A stretch of DNA of 64,000 bases from Arthrobacter globiformis NBRC 12137 (GTDB taxonomy: Bacteria; Actinomycetota; Actinomycetes; Actinomycetales; Micrococcaceae), in assembly GCF_000238915.1 (NCBI RefSeq), contig NZ_BAEG01000054.1, positions 62,001-126,000 of the forward strand, read 5' to 3'. This document shows positions 9,249-22,682 of this stretch, one piece after another. The translations under genes and the position numbers were made by a program. How positions within the stretch are numbered: position 1 is the first letter of the stretch; every line of letters starts with the position of its first letter. The notes beneath the pieces were generated by a model, which worked only from the letters and a program-made list of their open reading frames with translations, did not search any database and was not told the DNA's origin.

Positions 9249-12200
9249 GGATCCGACTGACCCTGCGCCGGGACCCTGCGGAGGCCAAGGACCTGGCCGT
9301 CACCGTGGACGGCCGCGCCACCGTCGCGGACATCGCCACCGAGCTGTGGACCGCCGACCCCGCCCGGCGGCAGGAGACCGCACCGCCGAACCTCTCACTC
9401 CGGATCGACGAGGCATTCGTGGCCGGTGGCATGCGCGGCATCGTCCTCGACCGGGCGGACAACCTCCTCGAATCCGGGCTGCGGCCCGGGTCCGTCGTCT
9501 CGCTCACCCAGGTGAGCGACCAGTTCGGCAACCCGAACGACGCCGGCCCGGCCGCGGACCGCGGCCCCGCCGCGGCGACGCTCCGGATCGTCTCCGGGCC
9601 CGACGTCGGCCGGGAGTTTTCGCTGCCTTCCGGCACCAGCTACATCGGACGGGACCGGAACGTGGACGTCCGGCTCACCGACCCCCTGACGTCGAAGCGG
9701 CACGCCCGCATCACCGTGGGGGAGAGCATCGAGATCGTCGACACAAACTCCGCCAACGGCCTCCAGATGGACGGGCTGCCGGTCACCCGGGCCACCCTGA
9801 ATTCCTCCGACACCGTCACGCTGGGCGACACCGGGCTGACCGTGGTGCCGCTGGCGCGCAGCGGTGCGGCAGCTCCTACGTCGCCCCTGGTGGACTTCAA
9901 CCGTTCCCCGCGCGTGGTTCCCCGGTTCAACCCTTCAAAGCGGGTGCCGCCCGCGGGGCCAAAACGGCAGGACCACCACCCCTTCCCGTACATCATGCTG
10001 ATCGCGCCGCTGATGATGGGCGCGGTGCTGTTCGCTGTGACCCAAAGCCTGCTGTCCATGCTGTTCATGCTGATGATGCCGCTGTTCATCGTGGGCCACT
10101 ATGTGGACCAGAAGCTGCAAAACAAGCGCGAACGCAAGGAGCAGCTGAAGCAGTTCAGGGAGGCCATGGCAGCCTTCCGGCAGGACACCACCGAGCTGCA
10201 GCGCGTGGAGCGGGCCGTCCGGCTCCAGGAAGCGCCGTCCGTCAGTGACACCGTTGACTCCATCTACAAGCTTGGCCCCCTGCTCTGGACCCACCGGCCG
10301 GAACACTCCGGGTTCCTGGCACTCCGGTTCGGGCTCGGCACGGTGCCGTCCCGGATCCCGTTCGAGGAACCCAACACTTCGGAAACCGAGACGGAGTACC
10401 GGCGCGAGATCGAGGACTGCCTGGACCAGTTCCGGCACATCGAGGGCGTGCCGGTGGTCTCCCAGTTGCGGTCCGCCGGCTCGTTCGGCCTCGCCGGGCC
10501 GCGCGGACTCGTCGATGACGTGGCACGGGGAGTGGTGCTCCAGCTCGTGGGCCTGCATTCGCCCGCGGAAGTAGCCGTGGCCGCCATCACCTCGGCACGG
10601 TCCAGGGAACGCTGGAACTGGCTGCAGTGGCTGCCGCACGTCGGCTCGAGCCACAGTCCGCTCGGCGGCGACCACCTTGCTGCCGGTTCGGCAGGCGGCA
10701 CCAGCCTGCTCGCCCGGATCGAGGACCTCGTGGAAGTCCGGGAAGCCACCACGCGTTCGCAGGGCCCAGCGCAGGGTCCGGCGCAGCGGCCCGGCATCGT
10801 CGAAGAAACCGCGGACGTTCCGCCGCCGGTGCTGCCCTCGGTGCTGGTCATCGTCGAGGATGACGCGCCGGTGGACCGCGGCCGGCTGACCCGGCTCGTG
10901 GAGCGCGGACCCGATGCAGGTGTCCACGTGCTGTGGGTGGCTGCCGGCGTCGCATCCCTTCCGGCGGCCTGCCGCGACTTCATGGCGGTGGACGGCGAGC
11001 ACGGCACCACCACCGGCCAGGTCCGGCTGGGACGCCACACCTACCCGGTGAGCTGCGAAAGCCTCGACGCCGAACTCGCCGGCCAGCTGGCCCGCATGCT
11101 CTCGCCCGTGGTCGACGCCGGCAAGCCCGTGGAGGACGACTCGAACCTGCCGCGGGCCGTGTCCTATGCGGCGCTGGTGGGCAAGGACTTCCTCGACAAC
11201 CCGCAGGCCGTGGCCGAACGCTGGCAGGAGAACAACTCCGTCCGTTCCACCGCCGTTGCCAACCGCAAGGACAACGGATCGCTGCGTGCCCTCGTGGGGT
11301 CCAAGGGCGTGGAGCCCCTGCACCTGGACCTCAAAAACGAGGGCCCGCACGCGCTGGTGGGCGGCACCACCGGCGCCGGAAAGTCCGAGTTCCTGCAGTC
11401 CTGGGTGATGGGCATGGCCACTGCCTACAGCCCGGACCGTGTCAGCTTCCTGTTCGTGGACTACAAGGGCGGCGCCGCGTTTGCCGACTGCGTCCGCCTT
11501 CCGCACACCGTGGGCCTGGTCACCGACCTCTCGCCGCACCTGGTGCGCCGCGCCCTCACGTCGCTGCGGGCCGAGCTCCACTACCGGGAACACCTGCTCA
11601 ACAGGAAAAAGGCCAAGGACCTGCTCGCGCTGCAGCGCGAGGCCGACCCCGAGACCCCGCCCTACCTGGTCATCGTGGTGGATGAATTCGCTGCCCTGGC
11701 CACCGAGGTGCCCGAGTTCGTGGACGGCGTGGTTGACGTTGCCGCCCGCGGCCGGTCCCTGGGGCTGCACCTGATTCTCGCCACCCAGCGGCCCGCCGGC
11801 GTCATCAAGGAAAGCCTGCGTGCCAACACCAACCTTCGGGTGGCGTTGCGCATGGCCGATGAGGACGACGCCACGGACATCCTTGGCGTTCCGGACGCCG
11901 CCTACTTCGACCCCTCCATTCCCGGGCGCGGCGCGGCGAAAACCGGCCCGGGCCGCATCCAGGGTTTCCAGACCGGGTACGCCGGCGGCTGGACCACCGA
12001 ACGCCCGCAGCGCCCGCAGATCGACATCGTGGAGATGGCCTTCGGATCGGGTCCCGCGTGGGAGACACCGGCCCCCGACACCGCCGGGCAGGATGAACCC
12101 GCCGGGCCGAACGACATCGCCAGGATGACCGCCAACGTCATCGCCGCCGCGGACCTGCTGGCCATCGAGCCGCCGCGGAAGCCGTGGCTGAACCAGCTGG

Positions 12201-13717
12201 CAACGACGTACGACTTCTCCCTGCTGCCCAACCCGCGCACGGATGAACGGCTCCTGCTGGGAGTTGCGGACGACCCCGCCCACCAGGACCAGCCCACTGT
12301 CTTCTACGAGCCGGACAAAGACGGCAACATGGCTATCTACGGCACGGGCGGCTCGGGCAAGTCCGCGGCGCTGCGGGGGATCGCCATCGCGGCCGCCGTC
12401 ACGCCCCGCGGCGGTCCCGTCCACGTTTACGGGATCGACTGCGGCTCCGCCGGGCTGAAAATGCTCGAGGAGCTCCCGCACGTGGGCGGGATCATCGACG
12501 GCGACGATGTGGAGCGCGTGGGCAGGCTGCTGCGCTGGATCCGCGACCTCGCCGAGGACCGGGCGAGGCGTTTCGCCGAGGTGCGCGCCTCCACGATCGG
12601 GGAGTACCGCACGCTCGCCGGCATGCCGGATGAAAAGCGCATCTTCGTGCTGGTCGACGGCATGTCGGCCTTCCGAGAGGCCTACGAATACAGCAAGCTC
12701 TCCGGCCTCTGGGACATCTTCCTGCAGCTGGCGACTGACGGCCGTCCCCTGGGTATCCACCTCGTCGTCACCGGCGACCGCCCCAACTCGGTCCCGGCGT
12801 CGTTGCTCGCCTCCATCCAGCGGCGGCTGGTGCTCCGGCTGTCCGCCGAGGACGACTACCTGACCATGGACGTGCCGAAGGACGTCCTCGGCCAGGCCTC
12901 GCCTCCCGGCCGCGGGCTGCTTGGCGGCCATGAGGTGCAGCTCGCCGTCCTGGGCGGCAACTCCAACCTGGCCCTGCAGGCGCGTGAAGTGCACAAACTC
13001 AGCGAGGCCATGCTCCGCCAGGGCGTGGAAAGGGCTCCGCGGATTGAGCGGCTGCCCGAGCAGATCGACCTGGACATCCTGCCTGCCGGGGTGCCGGACC
13101 TTCCCGTCATCGGTGTGGACGATGAAACACTGCAGCCCGCCACGCTCATGGCCAAGGGCCCGCTGCTGCTCGCCGGCCCGCCCGGCGCCGGCCGCACCGT
13201 GGCCCTGGTGACCATGGCGTACGCGCTGCGCCGGTCCAACCCCGGCACCGAACTGGTTTACCTTGCCGCCAGGAAGTCCGCCGTGGCCTCCCTTCCGGTC
13301 TGGGACCGCTCGCTGGTGGGGGCCGACGACGTCGAAGAGGCGGTGGAAGCGCTCACGGACCACGCCTCGGCCAACCCGGGCAGGGTGGCCATATTCATCG
13401 AGGGACTCACGGAGTTCACGGACACCCTGGCCGAGTCCGGCATCGAAAGGCTCGTGGCGGCGTCCATCAAGGCCGACCAGTGGGTGGTAGGGGAATCCGA
13501 AACCTCCACCTGGTCATCGGCGTGGTCGCTGGCGCAACCGTTCAAGTCGGGCAGGCGGGGACTGCTGATCAATCCGGGCGATATCGACGGCGACAGCCTC
13601 CTCAATACCTCACTGGGACAGGTCGGCACCGACTTCATTCCGGGACGCGGCTACATCGTTGGCAGGGGCAAGGTGCGCAAGCTCCAGATCGCGCTGCCGC
13701 CGGAAAACCGGCAGTAG
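9245..13717 (+). CDS. FHA-FtsK/SpoIIIE ATPase of EccC/EssC type
   Basis: A 1490-residue protein. A beta-rich N-terminal region (1-90) is followed by an FHA domain (about 115-205: YIGRDRN, SKRHARI, SANG), two membrane helices (about 244-285) and three ATPase modules. Module 1 has Walker A GGTTGAGKSE (near 706) and Walker B VIVVDEFAAL (near 810). Module 2 has GTGGSGKSA (near 1035) but VLVDGM where Walker B acid pairs are expected. Module 3 has GPPGAGRT, with Arg for Lys, and IFIEG. An FHA domain, membrane pair and three ATPases is the plan of EssC/YukBA, the motor of type VII secretion. No WXG100 substrate gene is visible, so the substrate is unknown. Confidence 0.9.
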   Translation: MRIRLTLRRDPAEAKDLAVTVDGRATVADIATELWTADPARRQETAPPNLSLRIDEAFVAGGMRGIVLDRADNLLESGLRPGSVVSLTQVSDQFGNPNDAGPAADRGPAAATLRIVSGPDVGREFSLPSGTSYIGRDRNVDVRLTDPLTSKRHARITVGESIEIVDTNSANGLQMDGLPVTRATLNSSDTVTLGDTGLTVVPLARSGAAAPTSPLVDFNRSPRVVPRFNPSKRVPPAGPKRQDHHPFPYIMLIAPLMMGAVLFAVTQSLLSMLFMLMMPLFIVGHYVDQKLQNKRERKEQLKQFREAMAAFRQDTTELQRVERAVRLQEAPSVSDTVDSIYKLGPLLWTHRPEHSGFLALRFGLGTVPSRIPFEEPNTSETETEYRREIEDCLDQFRHIEGVPVVSQLRSAGSFGLAGPRGLVDDVARGVVLQLVGLHSPAEVAVAAITSARSRERWNWLQWLPHVGSSHSPLGGDHLAAGSAGGTSLLARIEDLVEVREATTRSQGPAQGPAQRPGIVEETADVPPPVLPSVLVIVEDDAPVDRGRLTRLVERGPDAGVHVLWVAAGVASLPAACRDFMAVDGEHGTTTGQVRLGRHTYPVSCESLDAELAGQLARMLSPVVDAGKPVEDDSNLPRAVSYAALVGKDFLDNPQAVAERWQENNSVRSTAVANRKDNGSLRALVGSKGVEPLHLDLKNEGPHALVGGTTGAGKSEFLQSWVMGMATAYSPDRVSFLFVDYKGGAAFADCVRLPHTVGLVTDLSPHLVRRALTSLRAELHYREHLLNRKKAKDLLALQREADPETPPYLVIVVDEFAALATEVPEFVDGVVDVAARGRSLGLHLILATQRPAGVIKESLRANTNLRVALRMADEDDATDILGVPDAAYFDPSIPGRGAAKTGPGRIQGFQTGYAGGWTTERPQRPQIDIVEMAFGSGPAWETPAPDTAGQDEPAGPNDIARMTANVIAAADLLAIEPPRKPWLNQLATTYDFSLLPNPRTDERLLLGVADDPAHQDQPTVFYEPDKDGNMAIYGTGGSGKSAALRGIAIAAAVTPRGGPVHVYGIDCGSAGLKMLEELPHVGGIIDGDDVERVGRLLRWIRDLAEDRARRFAEVRASTIGEYRTLAGMPDEKRIFVLVDGMSAFREAYEYSKLSGLWDIFLQLATDGRPLGIHLVVTGDRPNSVPASLLASIQRRLVLRLSAEDDYLTMDVPKDVLGQASPPGRGLLGGHEVQLAVLGGNSNLALQAREVHKLSEAMLRQGVERAPRIERLPEQIDLDILPAGVPDLPVIGVDDETLQPATLMAKGPLLLAGPPGAGRTVALVTMAYALRRSNPGTELVYLAARKSAVASLPVWDRSLVGADDVEEAVEALTDHASANPGRVAIFIEGLTEFTDTLAESGIERLVAASIKADQWVVGESETSTWSSAWSLAQPFKSGRRGLLINPGDIDGDSLLNTSLGQVGTDFIPGRGYIVGRGKVRKLQIALPPENRQ

Positions 13718-13805
13718 TCAATTTGGCGCGCCGCGCGGGACTGTAGGAAGATACCCGGGACAAAACTCGGCGCGGGGAGTCCTGCGCGGCTGCAAAGGTA
13801 CTTCC

Positions 13806-17634
<3,829 letters not shown>

Positions 17635-17647
17635 CCGGGTGGCCCGA

Positions 17648-17671
17648 GCCCTGGCCGCTTACGGCCGGGGC
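17648..17671. terminator. Hairpin between convergent genes
   Basis: GCCCTGGCCG, loop CTTA, CGGCCGGGGC: nine of ten pairs form between the convergent ends at 17634 and 17677. There is no clear T-tract on either side. Confidence 0.5.
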
Positions 17672-17676
17672 CTGGT

Positions 17677-18189
17677 TCACATGCGCGGCGGAGTCAGGTT
17701 GTAGCGCGCAATGATGTCCGGCAGCCAGGGCGCCTCGGCGAAGCGCAGGCCGAAGTGGGCCGCGAGTTTCTCGATTGTCTCGGGGTCCGGAAGCCCGGCT
17801 TCGATGTGGTTGGCAAGCCCCCAGAAGAAGTGCTCAAATCCGGCCGGGCTGATCACCTCTATCATCCGGGCAGGCACCTTGCCCGCGTTCCACATGGTGT
17901 GAAGTTCATTCCGTGGCTTCGTGATGTACCCGCCGGCACCCAGGACCGCCTCGCGGTCACCGGACCGGAATCCTATTTCGCCCTCGATGACGATCGAGTA
18001 TTCGTCTTCGCGGGTGTGGATGTGCGGAGGCACCAGTGCGCCGACCGGGAACGGGTGCTCCACGATCGAGAGCTTTTGGTCTGTGTGCTCTCCGAAGAGC
18101 TTGAACACGACCCCGATGCCGCCAAGCGATGCCTCGCGTCCCTCGCCGGGCTGCACGACGGTAAGTCGCGGAGCCCCTTCCTCGTTCAT
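17677..18189 (-). CDS. Cupin domain protein
   Basis: A 170-residue protein. The start at 18189 is preceded by GAAGGGAAG, a good ribosome site; the longer reading to 18225 lacks one. The cupin barrel shows motif 1 (VPPHIHTREDEYSIVIEGEI) with two His and a Glu, then a second motif region (GYITKPRNELHTMWNAG). A family member could be a dioxygenase, an isomerase or a small-molecule sensor. Nothing in the neighbourhood fixes the substrate. It faces the ssu-like operon on the same strand across a 116-nt gap. Confidence 0.8.
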   Translation of the reverse strand: MNEEGAPRLTVVQPGEGREASLGGIGVVFKLFGEHTDQKLSIVEHPFPVGALVPPHIHTREDEYSIVIEGEIGFRSGDREAVLGAGGYITKPRNELHTMWNAGKVPARMIEVISPAGFEHFFWGLANHIEAGLPDPETIEKLAAHFGLRFAEAPWLPDIIARYNLTPPRM

Positions 18190-18305
18190 GGCTCTTCCCT
18201 TCAATCGGTGAACTCTGCGGTGCACGCATTATCGTCCCGCCAACCCCGCCGGTCCATACCGAAAACACGGCAGGGATCAACCGGCTGCATCAGCGGACGG
18301 GACGG

Positions 18306-19664
18306 TTATGCGCCTGACGCTCCCGCTGCGGCGAGTGCGCCGGAGTAACGGTTCAGCGGCCGGGCCAGTCCGTAGTGCTCGCGCAGCGTGTTCCCCGTGT
18401 ATTCGTTGCGGAAGAGGCCCCTGGCCCGGAGTACCGGAACCACGTGGTCCACGAACGCCTCCAGCCCTGACGGAAGCACTGCGGGCATGATGTTGAAGCC
18501 GTCCGCAGCGCCGTTACGGAACCACAGCTCAATGGCATCTGCCACCTGTTCCGGCGTCCCTGTGAAGGTCCGGTGCCCCCGTCCGCCGCCAAGCCGGGCG
18601 ATGAGCTGCCTGACGGTGAGGTTCTCCCGGCGGGCCAGCTGGACGATCAGCGTGTACCGGCTCTTCGCACCCTCGATCTCGTCCTCGTTGGGGAGATCCG
18701 CCGGGAGCTGCCGGTCCAGGGCAAGGTCGGCGGGATCCACCCGCAGCGTCTTGGCCAGCTGGGCCCTTGCATACTCCGGCTTGATGAGGTCCTCGAGTTG
18801 CTGGTCCAGCTTCCGGGCCTCGCTTTCGGTGGACCCGATCACCGGCACGATGCCCGGGAGAATCTTGATCCCCTCGGGATCCCGCCCCGCGGCGGCAGCC
18901 CGGCCTTTCAGATCCGAGTAGAAGGCCTGCGCGTCCCCGAGGGTCTGCTGGGCGGTGAACACCGCCTCGGCGTACCTGGCCGCCAGGTCCTTGCCATCGT
19001 CGGACGAGCCCGCCTGAACCAGCAGCGGATAGCCCTGCGGGGAGCGCGGAACGTTCAGCGGCCCCTGCACGCTGAAGTGCTTGCCGGCATGGTTGATGGG
19101 CCTGACACGGTGAGGATCGGCCCAGACCCCGGACTCCTTGTCCGCGATCACGGCGTCGTCGTCCCAGCTGTCCCACAGCTTGCCGGCAACATCGAGGAAC
19201 TCCGCCGCCCGCTCGTATCGCGCTGCGTGGGACGGCTGGTCATCGATGCCGAAGTTGCGGGCAGCATCAGGGCCCGCCGTCGTCACCACATTCCAGCCGG
19301 CCCGGCCGCCGCTGACCACGTCGACGGAGGCGAAACGCCGCGCCAGGTTATAGGGATCGTTGTACGTTGTGGAGGCCGTGGCGATCAGGCCGATCTTCTC
19401 GGTCACGGCAGCCAGGGCGGTCAGGAGCACTGTGGGCTCCAGCCGTCCGGCGGGCCGCCGGCCTACATCCCCGAAGATCACGGGGGAGTCCGCGAAGAAC
19501 ACGGAATCAAATCTTCCGCGTTCGGCGATCGTGGCGAGGTTCTGGAAGTGGCGGACATCGGTTCCTGCCACGGGATCACTTTCCGGCAGCCGCCAGGATG
19601 CCTCATGGTGTCCGGTGCTCATGAGGAAAGCGTTCAGGTGGAGCGTGCGTCCGGGGGTGCTCAT
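18306..19664 (-). CDS. LLM-class flavin-dependent monooxygenase (NtaA/SnaA/DszA type)
   Basis: A 452-residue protein of the bacterial luciferase-like family. Subfamily hallmarks include YNDPYNLARRF, GGRAGWNVVTTAGP, NFGIDD, AGSSDDGKDLAARYAEAVFTAQ and TFTGTPEQVADAIELW. Such enzymes use reduced flavin from a separate reductase to cleave C-S or C-N bonds. It is the last gene of an operon with a nitrate/sulfonate-type ABC importer, so it probably oxidises the imported organosulfur compound to release sulfite. It belongs to the NtaA/DszA branch rather than the shorter SsuD branch, so the substrate may not be a simple alkanesulfonate. No flavin reductase gene lies nearby. Confidence 0.88.
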   Translation of the reverse strand: MSTPGRTLHLNAFLMSTGHHEASWRLPESDPVAGTDVRHFQNLATIAERGRFDSVFFADSPVIFGDVGRRPAGRLEPTVLLTALAAVTEKIGLIATASTTYNDPYNLARRFASVDVVSGGRAGWNVVTTAGPDAARNFGIDDQPSHAARYERAAEFLDVAGKLWDSWDDDAVIADKESGVWADPHRVRPINHAGKHFSVQGPLNVPRSPQGYPLLVQAGSSDDGKDLAARYAEAVFTAQQTLGDAQAFYSDLKGRAAAAGRDPEGIKILPGIVPVIGSTESEARKLDQQLEDLIKPEYARAQLAKTLRVDPADLALDRQLPADLPNEDEIEGAKSRYTLIVQLARRENLTVRQLIARLGGGRGHRTFTGTPEQVADAIELWFRNGAADGFNIMPAVLPSGLEAFVDHVVPVLRARGLFRNEYTGNTLREHYGLARPLNRYSGALAAAGASGA

Positions 19665-19724
19665 GGTTCGGTCCTTTTCGAAGGTGTCTGGGCGTGGGCT
19701 TCGGGGGCGGCCTTTAGGCGGCTT

Positions 19725-20489
19725 TCATGCAGTGGCGAGGGCCCGGTGGCGGTCCACGCCCAGGGCTCCCAGCAGGCTTGCGTGCAGGGTGGCGAACCCG
19801 GCGTCGTCCGGGGCCCGGTTGGTCCCGGAGATGACCTCCCGTTCCAGCGCCACCTTGCCGTGGTCCAGCACAACGATGCGGTCCGCCAGGGCAATCGCCT
19901 CATCCACGTCGTGGGTGACCAGCAGCACCGCAGGCTGGTGGGCGGCCACAAGGTGGGCGAGCAGGCTGTGCATCTTGAGTCGGGTCAGGGCATCCAGCGC
20001 CCCGAAAGGTTCGTCCGCCAGCAGCAGTTCGGGATCGCGGACCAGGGATCTGGCCAGTGCAACACGCTGCTGCTCACCGCCGGAAAGCTGATGCGGCCAG
20101 GCCCGTTCGCGTCCGGCCAGTCCCACTTCGGCGAGCGCACGGCGGCCGCGTTCCCCGGCGTCGTGATCCTGCAGGCCCAGCGTGACGTTACCCAGCACGG
20201 AGTCCCAGGGGAGCAGCCTGGAGTCCTGGAAGACGACTGAGACTTTGGCGGGAACGGTGACCGTTCCGCTTCCGCTGACCTCGTGGTCCAGCCCCGCCAG
20301 TGCGCGGAGCAGGGTGCTTTTGCCGCAGCCGCTCGGACCCAGCAGCGCCACAAACTCACCGGGGGCGATGTCCAGGTCCACGCCGTTCAGGACGCCCTTG
20401 GGTCCGTAGCCGCGGATCAGGCCGCGCACGCTGACCGTCGTGGTGGGGGCCTTGGCGGCCGGGGTCAGCCGGCCATCGTTCGTTGCCAT
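19725..20489 (-). CDS. ABC transporter ATP-binding protein, SsuB-like
   Basis: A 254-residue ATPase. I set the start at ATG 20489 (MATNDGRL), 25 nt inside the permease gene; longer readings run through permease coding sequence. It carries Walker A GPSGCGKST, a Q-loop region, the signature LSGGEQQRVALARSL, Walker B LLLADEP and the switch THDVDEA. The short single-domain form and gene order match the nitrate/sulfonate/taurine importer family. It powers the permease encoded immediately upstream. The 61-nt gap to the monooxygenase gene suggests one transcript. Confidence 0.92.
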   Translation of the reverse strand: MATNDGRLTPAAKAPTTTVSVRGLIRGYGPKGVLNGVDLDIAPGEFVALLGPSGCGKSTLLRALAGLDHEVSGSGTVTVPAKVSVVFQDSRLLPWDSVLGNVTLGLQDHDAGERGRRALAEVGLAGRERAWPHQLSGGEQQRVALARSLVRDPELLLADEPFGALDALTRLKMHSLLAHLVAAHQPAVLLVTHDVDEAIALADRIVVLDHGKVALEREVISGTNRAPDDAGFATLHASLLGALGVDRHRALATA

Positions 20490-21346
20490 GACAGTGCCTT
20501 TCGTTGCAGGAGTTGGACGGCGCCGTCGGAGAGGAGTCCGAGGATCCCATAGACGGCCAGGCCGAGGACGATGATGTTGGTTTGGCCGTAGGTGCGGGCG
20601 AGCTCCATCATGTAGCCAATGCCGCTGGTTGAGTTGATCTGTTCGACGACGACGAGGGAGACCCAGGCGCCAGTGACCGCGAACCGGAGGCCGAGGAAGA
20701 ATCCAGGAAGGGCACCCGGCAGCACCACCTTTTTGATGAACGCCAGGCGGCTCAGGCGCACTGTCTGTGCCAGCTCCACATACTTGGTTTCGATGCTGCG
20801 GAGTCCGGCATGGGTCTGCAGGTAGATGGGAACGAATACGCCGAGCGTGATGGTGAGGACCTTCATCGTCTCGTCGATCCCGAACCACAGGACAAGCAGG
20901 GGCAGGAGCGCCAGAGACGGAATGGCCCTCTTGATCTGTACCGGCCCGTCCACCAGGGCCTCGCCGATTCTGCTCAGCCCGGCAGTCAGGGCAAGGACGA
21001 CGCCGAGGACAATGCCGAAGAACAGCCCCAGGGCCGCACGATGGGCAGAGATTCCCAGGTGCTCCTGCAGTTTTCCGGAGGCCAGCTGCTCACTGGCGGT
21101 GGCGACGACGGTCCAGGGCTCGGAGAGGATGCGCGGGTCAAGCAGGCCCGTGCCGGAGGCGAGGCACCAGGCGGCCAGAAGCAGCGCGGGGCCCGCGAGG
21201 GCGGCGAACCGGCGCCGGGGTCCCGGGCCCAGCCGCCTGGTCAGCGGGCGCCGGTCGGCTGTCCCGGGAGGCGTGCCTCCGGTGCCCCGTTGGCTGTTGC
21301 CGGGTTCGCCGTACGCCAGTTTCCGCACCAGCACCGCGGCGGTCAT
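20465..21346 (-). CDS. ABC transporter permease, SsuC-like
   Basis: A 293-residue membrane protein with a hydrophobic segment near 55-75 and about five more between 100 and 280. The cytoplasmic coupling loop VVLPGALPGFFLGLR fits the EAA-type motif of BPD permeases. It forms the channel of the importer whose ATPase (19725) and binding protein (21343) flank it. The start overlaps the stop of the binding-protein gene by 4 nt, and its end overlaps the ATPase start, so the three are translationally coupled. The assignment to sulfonates rather than nitrate or taurine follows from the linked monooxygenase. Confidence 0.92.
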   Translation of the reverse strand: MTAAVLVRKLAYGEPGNSQRGTGGTPPGTADRRPLTRRLGPGPRRRFAALAGPALLLAAWCLASGTGLLDPRILSEPWTVVATASEQLASGKLQEHLGISAHRAALGLFFGIVLGVVLALTAGLSRIGEALVDGPVQIKRAIPSLALLPLLVLWFGIDETMKVLTITLGVFVPIYLQTHAGLRSIETKYVELAQTVRLSRLAFIKKVVLPGALPGFFLGLRFAVTGAWVSLVVVEQINSTSGIGYMMELARTYGQTNIIVLGLAVYGILGLLSDGAVQLLQRKALSWQRTMAG

Positions 21347-22467
21347 GGCCGGGCTCCGGTGGCCGGGGCGGATGGTGCGGGGGAGGTGGCCGCATCTGCG
21401 AAGGAGGTGCCGCCGATCGATTCAAACCTCGTGTCGTACAGGCTGTGGGCGTCAAACTGCGGCTTTTGCTGTTCCCGTGCCAGCAGATCGATGGTCTGCT
21501 GGTGACGCGCGATGGCGTCTGTCCACGAGGTGGGGATGTCTTTCCGTCCGGCGGCCTTGATGAGGTAGTCGCCGTCCTCCGTGCTCAGGTTCTGGTTGCG
21601 GACGTAGTACCCGTCGCGCCATTCCTTCGGATGGTCCTGGATCCAGCGCTGTGCGGCGCCCCAGCGCTGTACGTATTCACGAAGGGCGGCGGCCTTGGCC
21701 GGGTCCTGCAGTACCTGTACCGGCGCGTACAGATGTCCGGGATTGTCCCGGAGCCCGTGCCTGATGGTGCTGGCACCTTCACCGCCGTACTTGGCCAGGT
21801 AGCGCTTGATGTTGACCCCGCCCAGAGGTGCGGCGTCCACCTGCTTTGCCGCCAGCGCGGTGGGATAGACGTCCCCGGTGCTGGGCAGCTCCACGAGCTT
21901 GACGTCGCTCTGCTTGAGCCCCGCCTTTTCCAGGATCCGCAGGACCAGCGCGCCCTGCGCCTGGCCCGGGCTGTAGGCGATCTTCTTTCCCCGGAGGTCG
22001 GCCAGGCTGCTGATGCCCGCATGCGGGGCTATGCCGAGTTCGTAGACGGGGAAGCGGACCGCATCCGCCCGGTACTGGCTGGCGACGATCTTCACCTCCA
22101 GGCCCGTCCATGTGGCGTGGATCGGCGGGATGTCCGCTACCGAGCCGACGTCGAGCGCCTTGGCGCGGAACGCCTCGGTGGTCTGCGGGCCGCCGGACAG
22201 ATTGGCGAACTTGACGGGGAACGTGAAGTTATCGATCTCGCCGGACAACTCCAGCGCAACCTGCGTGGTCGGATCACCCACGACCAGTTCGGTGCCGGCC
22301 GGGACCTCGGACGCCAGCGGGGCCTTCAGCGCGCCAGAGTCTGCCTCCCCGGCTGCAGTGGCCTGGACGCTGCACGCGGTGAGCGCGGCAATGGCGGGAA
22401 GGGCAACCGACCAGGCCAGCAGCTGGCGGCGGGTGTGACGCTTCGTTCGGTCCGGGTGCGGCGGCAT
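21343..22467 (-). CDS. Substrate-binding lipoprotein, SsuA-like
   Basis: A 374-residue protein. ATG 22467 is preceded by AAGGAGG at good spacing, so upstream readings are rejected. An RRQLL segment and hydrophobic stretch end in a lipobox LTAC (Cys near residue 33), which predicts a lipid-anchored extracytoplasmic protein. The rest matches the NMT1/SsuA type-2 periplasmic fold (VGSVADIPPI, LADLRGKKIAYSPGQAQG, YPTALAAKQVDAAPLGG). It captures the ligand for the permease and ATPase downstream. A 283-nt divergent intergenic region with a perfect palindrome precedes it. Confidence 0.9.
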   Translation of the reverse strand: MPPHPDRTKRHTRRQLLAWSVALPAIAALTACSVQATAAGEADSGALKAPLASEVPAGTELVVGDPTTQVALELSGEIDNFTFPVKFANLSGGPQTTEAFRAKALDVGSVADIPPIHATWTGLEVKIVASQYRADAVRFPVYELGIAPHAGISSLADLRGKKIAYSPGQAQGALVLRILEKAGLKQSDVKLVELPSTGDVYPTALAAKQVDAAPLGGVNIKRYLAKYGGEGASTIRHGLRDNPGHLYAPVQVLQDPAKAAALREYVQRWGAAQRWIQDHPKEWRDGYYVRNQNLSTEDGDYLIKAAGRKDIPTSWTDAIARHQQTIDLLAREQQKPQFDAHSLYDTRFESIGGTSFADAATSPAPSAPATGARP

Positions 22468-22682
22468 GGGGGATCCTCCTTGGTTGGCGGTGCGGGTGGA
22501 CACCACTAAACACGCCCCTGATGGGTGCCGCCACTGCGCGGGTCGTACGCCGAAACCCCCGGAAATGCGCCGGAAATCCGGCGCAAAGAAGCCGCAACGT
22601 CGGGTTATCCGGAGCCTTCCGGAGCCCCGCTGCGTAACACCGGGTGGCCGCTCCGGCAGCGGTTCCGGACCGTCGCCGGACC

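Noticed and set aside
9935-13363. Antisense open frame of 1142 codons opposite the FtsK-type gene
   Set aside because: It mirrors the codon pattern of the sense gene, shows no domain, and its composition (His, Gly, Gln rich) is typical of antisense frames in GC-rich DNA.
13723-13760. GGCGCGCC-containing palindromic spacer after the FtsK-type gene as a terminator
   Set aside because: The stem is short, has no T-tract, and the next gene probably belongs to the same transcript.
22468-22680. GC-rich, hairpin-forming leader of the ssu-like operon as a riboswitch
   Set aside because: Stems such as CCGCT/AGCGG form, but I see no conserved core of a known SAM, SAH or other sulfur riboswitch. A covariance-model search would decide.
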